A stretch of 64,000 nucleotides of DNA from Acidobacteriota bacterium (GTDB lineage Bacteria > Acidobacteriota > Terriglobia > Terriglobales > Acidobacteriaceae). The translations under genes and the position numbers were made by a program. Location of the stretch: assembly GCA_013289685.1 (NCBI GenBank), contig JABCZL010000002.1, forward strand, positions 483,202-547,201, given 5' to 3'. The notes under the pieces are model-generated. The model was not told the DNA's origin. It worked only from the letters and a program-made list of their open reading frames with translations, and ran no database searches. Of this stretch, positions 34,401-41,346 are shown in pieces; within the stretch, counting starts at the first letter, position 1, and each line of letters opens with the position of its first letter.

Positions 34401-35559
34401 CGGAATTCAGATTAAAGACGGAGCTGCCAACTATGCCGGGTTGCCCAGCGGCTTGAGCGAGATGAACGGCTCGCTGTCGTTCACCCGGGACCGCCTTCAT
34501 ATCGACAAACTCGCGGCTCGCACCGGCGGTGGCACGCTGGACCTGAAAGGCGACGCGACCAACTACAACGGCCAACTGAATTTCAATCTTACGGCGATAG
34601 GCAAGGAAGTGCGCCTGCGCTATCCGCCGGGTGTGAGCTCAACCGCCACTGCTGAATTGCACTGGGTTGGAAACCGCTCGGCGTCGACCGTTTCCGGGGA
34701 CATTCTGGTCACGAAGCTGGCGGTGACGCCCGGTTTCGACTTCGGCTCCTACTTCGAGCGCTCTCGCCAGTCGGCTGCGCTGGCGCCCGCCAATTCACCG
34801 CTGTACAACGTGAAGCTCGACGTGGCCGTACGCACCGCGCCCGAACTGCAAATGAAGACCGCGGTGGCCCGGCTGTCGGGAGATGCCGACCTGCGCGTGC
34901 GCGGGTCGGTGGCGCGTCCCAGCGTACTCGGCCGGGCCGACATTCTGGAGGGGGATGCGACCTTTAACGGCATCAAGTTCCGGCTGGAGCGCGGCGACAT
35001 CACATTTGCGAATCCGGTCGCGATTGAACCCCAGGTCAATCTGCAGGCCACGACTCACGTGCGCAACTACGATCTCGACGTCACCGTGACCGGAACGCCC
35101 GATCGTCTGGCCGTGAACTATCGCTCGGAGCCGCCCCTGCCCAAGTCGGACATTATTGCGCTGCTGGCGCTGGGCCGCACCAGCGAGGAGTCCGAGCAAT
35201 TGCAGCAACAGTCGGGGCAGGGCGTGTTCACCGACGAGGCCACCAACCTGATCATCAGCCAGGCCATCAATTCGACCGTGAGCAGCCGCATGCAGAAACT
35301 TTTCGGAGTCAGCCGGATCAAGATCGATCCCCAGGGCTTGACCACGGAAACCAACCCTACCGCCCGGGGCCCACAGGTCACCATCGAACAGCAGTTCGCC
35401 AATAATATTTCTCTAAGTTACAGTACCAACGTCTCGCAGAGCTCGGAACAGATTATTCAGGGTGAATACTACATCAATCGCAACATCTCGATCGTGGGCA
35501 CGCGCGATCAAAATGGCGTGATCAGCTTCGATGTGCGCGTTCGACGCCGCCACAAATAG
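31459..35559 (+). CDS. TamB-like (DUF490) envelope protein
   Basis: 1366 residues, anchored by one N-terminal membrane helix (about 15-34, YLLIASGVGVFALLAALWYI). A very long beta-strand-rich periplasmic part follows, built from repeating GxxxxxG...[LV]x[GA] strands. The DUF490/TamB C-terminal domain is at about 1140-1366 (RPSVLGRADILEGDATFNGIKF and ...SDIIALLALGRTSEES...). It ends in the conserved region with TNLIISQAINSTVSSRMQKLFGVSRIKIDP. Such proteins bridge inner and outer membranes for lipid or protein transport. GTG 31459 overlaps the upstream stop by four bases. Confidence 0.9.
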   Translation: MTELPARPRRWWKYLLIASGVGVFALLAALWYITTDSFQRYVRRRVVAEVERITGGRAEVGTFHIVPFHMQVEVRNITVHGKESPSDVPLAHADSLVAQVKVISFLRTEFGFHALTLDHPVLHITIGPDGSTNVPAPQVAQKPSESLPIEQLFALSIDHLTLRNGELLWGDQQIPLDFAVRDAGLVMDYSFLRGRYESHLTLGKVDSAFEDFRPFAWSTTVDFSLGTTFADIKALKWSSGRSSLEARGRISDFRNPRLDADYDAHIDLAEAAAIARRHDLRDGTAEFKGSGHWLLNEFSASGALTLRDLGWQDDQFALKKASATVDYSITDEQIKLSKLQGKLLGGTFSGDAQVDNWLHSIPPTPPSKVKKGTENFAVMTAARPAAKNGKKVKLPGVQSGVVHLRLRDVSAGEVASALDVPAHPLGRFHPTGLATGTVDAAWKGSYKDAEVGFALDVAPPAHLSAGELPVTARLQGKYRGSSDALELTQFNVSTPASRIQASGILAASSTLHVSISTASLDEWRPLLTALGGPANLPFRVDGSATFNGVASGTFSSPALAGNLVAEDFEFTMPATSRTAQQPVHWDSLAASIQLSSHELAFRGGTLRRGDTSADFEVSAELQNGQFTDSSPYTASVNLHHVDVASTAALAGFDYPVSGTADVSLQIAGTRSHPQAQGHIHAAHASAFGEPIETFDADLHIAGNETALNNIQLTHGDADVSGTAAYTPETRGFRLDLRGENFDLSRVPQIHLDPLPVEGNADFTLQGSGTLDAPVISAAVHVSNLTFDRELSGGMYLEATTKDGELRLTGHSDFPHGNLAIEGSVGMHGDYPANITARTDHLDLDPLWRAYLPGQLTGHSAVSGTLTMQGPLRYPQKWTMLGTATDLALEFEYAKMHNQGPVRFTYADETAHIEPAHLVGEGTDVVGHGDIHWAGDQELDIAADGQVDLKMLGGLVPNLTGSGLATVHMTLGGTISQPFPQGGIQIKDGAANYAGLPSGLSEMNGSLSFTRDRLHIDKLAARTGGGTLDLKGDATNYNGQLNFNLTAIGKEVRLRYPPGVSSTATAELHWVGNRSASTVSGDILVTKLAVTPGFDFGSYFERSRQSAALAPANSPLYNVKLDVAVRTAPELQMKTAVARLSGDADLRVRGSVARPSVLGRADILEGDATFNGIKFRLERGDITFANPVAIEPQVNLQATTHVRNYDLDVTVTGTPDRLAVNYRSEPPLPKSDIIALLALGRTSEESEQLQQQSGQGVFTDEATNLIISQAINSTVSSRMQKLFGVSRIKIDPQGLTTETNPTARGPQVTIEQQFANNISLSYSTNVSQSSEQIIQGEYYINRNISIVGTRDQNGVISFDVRVRRRHK

Positions 35560-35596
35560 AATCATTCTGACGGGACGCACATTCCCGCTACGCCGC

Positions 35597-36250
35597 ATGA
35601 GTTCCTCCACCGACCCCGCCATATTGACGGCCTTGCGCCAGCAGATGGTCGCATCTCAACTGCGCGCGCGGGGCGTTCGCGACGAGCGTGTGCTCACGGT
35701 CATGGCGCGAGTGCCGCGGCACGAGTTCGCGCCCGCGCCCTGTCGCGATCAAGCGTATGAGGATCATCCTCTGCTGATCCGCGAAGGCCAGACGATATCC
35801 CAGCCCTACATCGTTGCGCTCATGCTGGAAGCCTTGGCCCTTTCGCCGGCTGATCGAATCCTCGAGGTCGGCACCGGGTCGGGCTACGTGACGGCATTGC
35901 TGGCCGAACTGGCAGCGCAGGTGTTCTCGGTGGAGCGCCATGCCGTGCTCGCCGATCCGGCTCGCGACGTGCTTGCGCGCTTAGGCTACTCCAACGTGAA
36001 AGTGATAGTGGGTGACGGCACTCAAGGATTTGCGGAATGTGCGCCCTACGATGCCATCATCGTTTCGGCGGCCGCTCCGGAGGTGCCGAGTGCGCTGCTG
36101 GCGCAACTGGCGGAAGGCGGAAGAATGATCATCCCGGTGGGTGCGCCCGATTCTCAACAGCTGCAGTTGATCCGCATGGAAAACGGCCAGCCGCGGACCA
36201 CATTGCGCGAACTCTGCCGCTTTGTTCCGTTAATTTCCGGCCCGCCGTAG
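35597..36250 (+). CDS. pcm: Protein-L-isoaspartate O-methyltransferase-like protein
   Basis: About 217 residues from ATG 35597. The first MSSSTDPA... matches the family N-terminus better than the GTG-like extension starting inside the end of the TamB-like gene. The SAM site ILEVGTGSGYVTALLAEL is at 88-105. VPRHEF, EDHPLLIREGQTISQPYIVALML and the later VGDGTQGF and IIVSAAAPEVP motifs match PCMT, which repairs isoaspartyl residues. It follows tamB on the same strand with a 37-base gap and may be co-transcribed. Confidence 0.9.
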   Translation: MSSSTDPAILTALRQQMVASQLRARGVRDERVLTVMARVPRHEFAPAPCRDQAYEDHPLLIREGQTISQPYIVALMLEALALSPADRILEVGTGSGYVTALLAELAAQVFSVERHAVLADPARDVLARLGYSNVKVIVGDGTQGFAECAPYDAIIVSAAAPEVPSALLAQLAEGGRMIIPVGAPDSQQLQLIRMENGQPRTTLRELCRFVPLISGPP

Positions 36251-36251
36251 A

Positions 36252-37457
36252 CTACGAGGTCGGCTTTTCGCGTGGAGGCTCAATCGCGAGAAATTCTTCC
36301 GCGAAGCGCCGCGCGTAACCCTCAAGCAACCCTGGAATCCGTTGCGCATCCGCCGATTGCAGCACCAATCCCGCATGGTGGTGCTTCTTGATCCGCAGAT
36401 ACACTTCCGGATCGTTGTACGCCGAAGTGTCCGGATTCTCCTGTCGCGCGAGGGAAAGAATCACGCCGGCATATTCTTCCCGCACCGGCGGCAATCGATA
36501 GCTGCCATCCCCGCCGGCGATTTCGATCCGCGCCCACTCGCGCCACAGATTGACTCCCGTGGCCGCCTCGACCATCTCGTTGATGTAAGCCCCGCCCACG
36601 CGCGCCGCGCATTCCAGAAAATAAAAGTGCCCGTCGGCGTGCGCGCGAATGAACTCCGTATGCGCGACTCCGCGCAGCAGACCGAGCGCGGCGATCAGGT
36701 CGCGGTTGATCTCCCGCAGCCCGGAATCGTCCGGGCTTCCCCGCGCCACCGTGAACGTCGTGAAAATTCCGCCGCCCTGCGCCACGTTCATAGGTGGCTT
36801 GCCGTATTTGCTGACGTTGGCGAAGACCACGTCATTCTCTGAAACCACGGAGTCCACGTGATACACGTCGCCGGGAAGAAATTTCTCCAGCAGGAACGAA
36901 GACTGCTTGTCGCCCAGTTGTTCGAGCAGCGGCCACAATTCCGCGGCAGCGTGGATTTTCTTGATGCCGATGGCCGACGCTTCCTGCCGTGGCTTGAGCA
37001 CCCACGGACCGGGCACGTGCTCCAGGTAATAGCGAATGTCGTCGTGATTCACCACCGGCACGAAATCCGGCACACGCACGTCGCGGTCCAGCGCCCGCAT
37101 GCGCATGGCCAGCTTGTCGCGGAAATAACGCATCGTGGACAGGCCCATCCCCGGAACGCGCAGATGTTCGCGCAGCGTGGCCGCCGTTTCCATGTCGTAT
37201 TCATCCAGCGCGACGATGCGGTCGAGCTTGTGCGAGCGCGCCAGATGCGTCACCGCCCCCACGACGTCGTTGAGGGCAATATCGGCCGGGAGGTAGAAAG
37301 TATCGTCGAGGCTTTCGCGCGGCCAGTCGGCGTCGCGCAGCTTCTCTGCCGTCAGCAGTATCACAGGGCAGCCGTGGCGTTTGCACTCGCGCATGAACTC
37401 CTGCCCCTTCTCATAGGTCGTGATGCACAGGAAAGTCAGTGGGCGGGCGTCAGGCAT
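36252..37457 (-). CDS. ATP-grasp ligase of unknown substrate
   Basis: About 401 residues from ATG 37457. An N-terminal Rossmann-like domain precedes the ATP-grasp fold. Visible ATP-binding elements are GPWVLKPRQEASAIGIKKI, LLEKFLPGDVYHVDSVV and HTEFIRAHADGHFYFLECAARVGGAYINEMVEAATGVNLW. The latter holds the paired Glu/Asn metal ligands. It resembles biotin-carboxylase-like or peptide-ligase members such as those joining amino acids or modifying peptides. The substrate cannot be assigned. The stop lies two bases from the convergent pcm stop. It is divergent from the selenoprotein candidate, and the shared intergenic region carries a tandem 14-mer. Confidence 0.8.
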   Translation of the reverse strand: MPDARPLTFLCITTYEKGQEFMRECKRHGCPVILLTAEKLRDADWPRESLDDTFYLPADIALNDVVGAVTHLARSHKLDRIVALDEYDMETAATLREHLRVPGMGLSTMRYFRDKLAMRMRALDRDVRVPDFVPVVNHDDIRYYLEHVPGPWVLKPRQEASAIGIKKIHAAAELWPLLEQLGDKQSSFLLEKFLPGDVYHVDSVVSENDVVFANVSKYGKPPMNVAQGGGIFTTFTVARGSPDDSGLREINRDLIAALGLLRGVAHTEFIRAHADGHFYFLECAARVGGAYINEMVEAATGVNLWREWARIEIAGGDGSYRLPPVREEYAGVILSLARQENPDTSAYNDPEVYLRIKKHHHAGLVLQSADAQRIPGLLEGYARRFAEEFLAIEPPREKPTS

Positions 37458-37525
37458 GGGGTTCTTCTCGCAGCAGGACTGCGAGGATACCACGCTACCC
37501 GCGGTCCGAGGATCGATTATTCCGA

Positions 37526-37553
37526 TAGTCCTGAACAATTAGTCCTGAACAAT
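37526..37553. repeat. Tandem duplicate of TAGTCCTGAACAAT in a divergent promoter region
   Basis: Two perfect adjacent copies (37526-37539 and 37540-37553) lie between the divergent ATP-grasp and selenoprotein-candidate genes. They could be a regulator's direct-repeat operator or a replication slip; only conservation could tell. Confidence 0.55.
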
Positions 37554-37633
37554 CGCGCGAGTATCCCCAGACCCGGCAGGGAGAGAAAATCGGGCCGGGA
37601 TTCCGCTCTCTGTCTTTGATACACTCTGGGCAA

Positions 37634-38464
37634 ATGCCGGATGCCGTTCAACGCCGTAAGAACATCGCGCCCTGGTTCGGGCTTCTGTTCGCCATCGGTG
37701 CAGTAGGCTGCAACGCCGCATTTTTTGTGAATCCTCCCTTGCAGGGGACGCTTCCCTGGCTGAGCCTGTTGTTCGCCGCCCTCGCGCTGATCTTCGTTGT
37801 CACCGGGCTGTGGCGGGCATTCGGCCAGGCGCAGGTCTATCGCGGTAAAGTGCTCAGCGTCGTGCTGGGCGTGATTGCGCTGCTTCCTGTCGGATTCACG
37901 GTGTTCGTCTTCGTCGCCGCCCGAAGGCTGCCCAGCTCAACGGCCGCGCCACAGGTCGGCCAGAAGGTTCCGGACTTCACTCTTCCCGATACTTCGGGCA
38001 AACTCGTATCGCTGGACCAGCTTCTCGCTCCTGTTCCGTCCCCGAATTCCTCCGCGTCTTCTCCCGAGTCCCATGCCCCCAAAGCGGTATTGCTGATTTT
38101 CTACCGCGGTTATTGGTGACCTTACTGCAACCTCGAGTTACGAGGCGTCGAAAAACGGCTTGCGGAGTTTCAGGCAGCCGGCGTGCGCCCAGTCGCAATC
38201 AGCGTCGACGCGCCGGAGGTGTCGCGCGATCTCGTCCACAAGGCGGGGTATACCTTCCTGATTCTCTCTGATCCCGACACCACGGTGATTCGGCAATATC
38301 ATTTACTGCACCCCGGCGGCGCTCAGGATCAGCACGACATCGCACGGCCCGCCGAGTTTCTCGTCGATTCGTCCAAGATGGTGCGCTGGACCAACTTCAC
38401 CGAAGACATCCGGGTCCGAGCCCGCGCCGATGAGATGTTGGCTGCCGCCCAACAGATGCGGTGA
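37634..38464 (+). CDS. Membrane-anchored peroxiredoxin-like candidate selenoprotein with in-frame TGA (Sec162)
   Basis: Two open stretches flank one TGA (38117-38119). The upstream part holds three membrane helices (about 15-35, 42-66, 76-98), then the thioredoxin-fold start VGQKVPDFTLPDTSGKLVSLDQLL and VLLIFYRGYW. TGA follows, then PYCNLELRGVEKRLAEFQ..., and the fold continues to TGA 38462. The family motif is YRGYW-C-PYC, so the TGA sits exactly on the peroxidatic Cys codon and gives U-P-Y-C. Reading it as Sec yields one 276-residue protein from ATG 37634. A hairpin fitting a bacterial SECIS follows (see next entry). I see no other break. An unread stop, pseudogene or sequencing error (TGC to TGA) is the alternative. 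No sel genes lie in the window. Confidence 0.8.
38117..38145 (+). promoter_or_regulatory. Putative bacterial SECIS hairpin with recoded UGA
   Basis: After TGA 38117-38119, CCTCG (38131-38135) pairs with CGAGG (38141-38145), giving a five-bp perfect stem and loop AGTTA. The loop starts 16 bases after the UGA and has G in its second position. The published bacterial rule asks for a short upper stem, 16-37 bases to the loop and a G in the first two loop bases. All are met. Confidence 0.65.
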
Positions 38465-38622
38465 CTCCGGTTCGCTCCGTGCTGCAACTCAGAATCGGAT
38501 CACCCCCGATCTTTGTGAGGTCGGCGTCGGGTGCGTCTCGTCTTCCCATCTTCCCCAAGGTTGCGCTATAGTCTCAACCCGGCGCCCAACTGCGCCATCC
38601 TGGCGCGCTCGGGGAACACGGA

Positions 38623-39654
38623 ATGGGTATGCAGTCTCGGTCGGAAGGCAAGGCCCGCATTTACGGTGAGAACATTGAGAGCGACCTGGCGTCGCGCTTC
38701 CTGCGCGTGGTGGAAGTGGCCGCGATCGCTTCCGCCCGCACCATGGGACAAGGCGAGCGCAAGCTTAGCGACCAGGTTGCCACCGAAGCCATGCGGCGAA
38801 CCATGGACAGCATCCCCATGCGCGGCACGATCGTGATCGGCGAGGGTGAGCGGGACGAGGCGCCGATGCTTTACATCGGAGAAAAAGTTGGTGCGGAGTT
38901 TCCTCACGGCATGGAGGTTCCCGAGGTCGATATCGCGGTCGATCCGCTCGAAGGCACGAACCTGTGCGCCACGGGCGCGCCCGGATCGATCACCGTGCTC
39001 GCGGCTTCCGAGCGCGGAGGCCTGCTCCACGCTCCCGATTGCTACATGGAAAAGATCGTCGTCGGCCCATCCTGCAAAGACGCCGTCGAACTGGATGCGC
39101 CCGTTGCCGACAATCTGAAGAATATTGCGAAGCGGTTACAGCGCGACGTGGAGGACCTGGTCGTGATTGTGCTCGACCGCCCACGTCACGAAAAGCTGAT
39201 TGCCGACATTCGCGCGGCCGGCGCGCGGATTCGCCTGATCAGCGATGGCGACCTCTCGGCCGGAATCGCCGCCGCCGTCATCGGCACCGGCGTACATGCG
39301 GTCATGGGCTCGGGAGGTGCGCCCGAAGGCGTGATCACGGCCGCCGCCATCCGCTGCCTCAACGGCTACATGCTCGGCCGCCTGGTGGTGAAGCCCGATC
39401 AGGAACAACGCTTGGCCAGCATGGGCATCAAAGATAAGAACCGCATCTACGAAGCGGAAGACCTGGCTCCAGGCAAGCAGCTCATCTTTGCGGCCACCGG
39501 CGTCACCGACGGCGCGCTGCTCAAAGGCGTGCGTTTCTTTGGCGAAGGTACGCGGACGTCTTCCGCGATCCTGACCCTGCGCACCGGCAAAGTGCGCTTT
39601 GTGGAAAGCATTCACCTGGAGAAGGGACCGGATGTGAAAGTAAGATTCTCATAA
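38623..39654 (+). CDS. glpX: Fructose-1,6-bisphosphatase class II
   Basis: Gluconeogenic dephosphorylation of fructose-1,6-bisphosphate in the cytosol. 343 residues. [15 protein letters not shown] (73-87) and DPLEGTN (107-113) carry the metal and phosphate ligands. The lithium-sensitive-fold motifs [21 protein letters not shown] and [24 protein letters not shown] are complete. It is the GlpX rather than Fbp type. ATG 38623 is close to a purine-rich GGGGAACACGGA; an ATG six bases later is possible. It lies 158 bases after the candidate selenoprotein and could share its transcript. Confidence 0.93.
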   Translation: MGMQSRSEGKARIYGENIESDLASRFLRVVEVAAIASARTMGQGERKLSDQVATEAMRRTMDSIPMRGTIVIGEGERDEAPMLYIGEKVGAEFPHGMEVPEVDIAVDPLEGTNLCATGAPGSITVLAASERGGLLHAPDCYMEKIVVGPSCKDAVELDAPVADNLKNIAKRLQRDVEDLVVIVLDRPRHEKLIADIRAAGARIRLISDGDLSAGIAAAVIGTGVHAVMGSGGAPEGVITAAAIRCLNGYMLGRLVVKPDQEQRLASMGIKDKNRIYEAEDLAPGKQLIFAATGVTDGALLKGVRFFGEGTRTSSAILTLRTGKVRFVESIHLEKGPDVKVRFS

Positions 39655-39680
39655 CAGAGTCGCGGACGAGTGGGGTGTCT

Positions 39681-39938
39681 ATGGAAAGAAAGCAAAAACG
39701 GGCCTTAACCGAAGGGGAGGTGGCTGTTCTCGTCATCATCCAAGAAGGATACGGACCGCAGCAGAACGGTGTCGATCGAGTGTGCTTCTCCCCGGCGGAT
39801 GAAGCCGTCCTATTCGTCAAGTTGAAGAACGGCATGAATACATTGTTTGCCAACCTTTCGAACCTTGCGGCGCAGCGCGCCGATGGCACCATTGCGAGTG
39901 ATGAGGAATTGAAGACGAAGCACCTGCGACTCAAGTGA
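39681..39938 (+). CDS. Small hypothetical protein
   Basis: 85 residues from ATG 39681; a GTG six bases earlier would add two. The sequence is a compact alpha-beta mix (EGEVAVLVIIQEGYGPQQNGVDRVCFSPADEAVLFVKLKNGMNTLF) with a helical, charged end. No motif is recognised. It follows glpX by about 26 bases, with a GTGGGG that may act as ribosome site, so it might be co-transcribed. It converges with the asparaginase gene (24 bases between stops). Confidence 0.55.
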   Translation: MERKQKRALTEGEVAVLVIIQEGYGPQQNGVDRVCFSPADEAVLFVKLKNGMNTLFANLSNLAAQRADGTIASDEELKTKHLRLK

Positions 39939-39962
39939 TCCGGGCTGGCAGCTGTTCCTCTC

Positions 39963-41216
39963 CTACTTCAGATAATACGAATCTTTCTTCAAGTCCTCCG
40001 GGACGTTGGGCATCGGCGGCCACTCCAGCGAATATCCCTTGAGCAGCGGAGTCGCATTCTCCGACCGCAGCGTGCCGTCATGCACCGTGAACTTGTGCGG
40101 ATTGCCGGCCGAGGATCCTTCCCACAAGCACACGCCCGCGTACGCCCCGTCTTTGCGCAGGATGTAATACGTCATGTCCATGAAGTGCAGCTTGCTCATG
40201 TCGCCGTTGTAATTGCGGACAATGCGCTTGAGCGCGTCCAGTCCGGCTTCCTGCGGAGACATGCCATGGCGCATGTTCTCGACGATGGTGTGAGCGCCTG
40301 CGACCTTGATGTTTTCTTCCCCGGCGCCGGTCGCTCCGGCTGAACCTATGTCCTGGTCGGTGTAGCAGCCGGCGCCGATGATGGGCGAATCGCCGCAACG
40401 GCCGGGGAGTTTGAACGCCAGTCCGCTGGTGGTGGTGATACCTGACATCTCTCCTTTTTCATTCAACACCGAGCAATGAATCGTGCCGGTCGGTGGAAAC
40501 AGCACGCGCCGCACCGCCGCCAGTTGAAACTCGGGCTCAATGCCGAGATCGGCAGCGCGCTGCTGCAATTGCCGAATCCGGTCCTGCCAAAGATCAGCCT
40601 GCGGTTTGGAGTCAAGCACGGGCGGACGCCAGTGCGGGTCGGCCATGCCCGGCCCCCACCAGTCGCGATCGGAATGAGTTTCCTTCCACAGCAGCCAGAT
40701 CTTGCGCGAGCGTTCGGTCAGCAGGTTCTCGCGCGGAAATCCCATGGCCACGGCAAATCGTTCCGCGCCCTCTCCCACCAGCATGACGTGGCCGGTGTGC
40801 TCCATCACCGCTTTCGCAACCATGGACACATTCTTAATATTGCGCACGCCGCCCACCGACCCCGCGCGCCGCGTGGGCCCGTGCATGCAACAGGCATCGA
40901 GTTCGACCACGCCTTCTTCGTTGGGCAATCCACCCAGCCCGACCGAATCGTCGTTGGGGTCATTCTCCGGGCCCATCACCACGCGCACTCCGGCATCGAG
41001 CGTGTCGCCACCGCTCTTGAGGAAGGCGTACGCCGCCTCCGCATAGGCATAGCCGTTCTGGGCACATAGGATGATCGGGCGCTTGGGGGAATCCGACTGA
41101 GAAGCGTGCCCCTGTTGGCTGCTCTCGGCGAGCGCTTCGGGGATCGCAGCGTGCGCTCCTGCGGCGACGGCTCCGAGCACGGACGTCTTCACGAAATCAC
41201 GGCGCGAGAATGTCAC
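39963..41216 (-). CDS. Tat-exported N4-(beta-N-acetylglucosaminyl)-L-asparaginase-like Ntn hydrolase
   Basis: About 417 residues from GTG 41216, which has GGGAGG five bases upstream. It begins with a twin-arginine signal SRRDFVKTSVLGAVAAGAHA. The Ntn-hydrolase core has the self-cleavage region PTGTIHCSVLNEKGEMSG (Thr nucleophile after processing) and GCCGDSPIIGAG-like segments. The N-terminal part with NDPNDDSVGLGGLPNEEG matches glycosylasparaginase. It would process glycoasparagines in the periplasm. An ATG 33 bases upstream (41249) exists, but the Tat N-region and the ribosome site favour GTG. Confidence 0.85.
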   Translation of the reverse strand: MTFSRRDFVKTSVLGAVAAGAHAAIPEALAESSQQGHASQSDSPKRPIILCAQNGYAYAEAAYAFLKSGGDTLDAGVRVVMGPENDPNDDSVGLGGLPNEEGVVELDACCMHGPTRRAGSVGGVRNIKNVSMVAKAVMEHTGHVMLVGEGAERFAVAMGFPRENLLTERSRKIWLLWKETHSDRDWWGPGMADPHWRPPVLDSKPQADLWQDRIRQLQQRAADLGIEPEFQLAAVRRVLFPPTGTIHCSVLNEKGEMSGITTTSGLAFKLPGRCGDSPIIGAGCYTDQDIGSAGATGAGEENIKVAGAHTIVENMRHGMSPQEAGLDALKRIVRNYNGDMSKLHFMDMTYYILRKDGAYAGVCLWEGSSAGNPHKFTVHDGTLRSENATPLLKGYSLEWPPMPNVPEDLKKDSYYLK

Positions 41217-41346
41217 TGGTCCTCCCAGATCGCTGCCCCATGCGACCATGAATTTGAATGCGAAGCGGAAGCATATCATGTGCCGGAGCGAGGATTCACG
41301 CCGGTCTGGTTCCGTTACTCAGCAGAAACGTGGCTCGCCAGCGGGC

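Noticed and set aside
37616..38119. Peroxiredoxin-like gene as a plain truncated pseudogene
   Set aside because: The only break is a TGA exactly at the catalytic Cys, with conserved sequence on both sides and a SECIS-like hairpin; random nonsense would not favour that codon.
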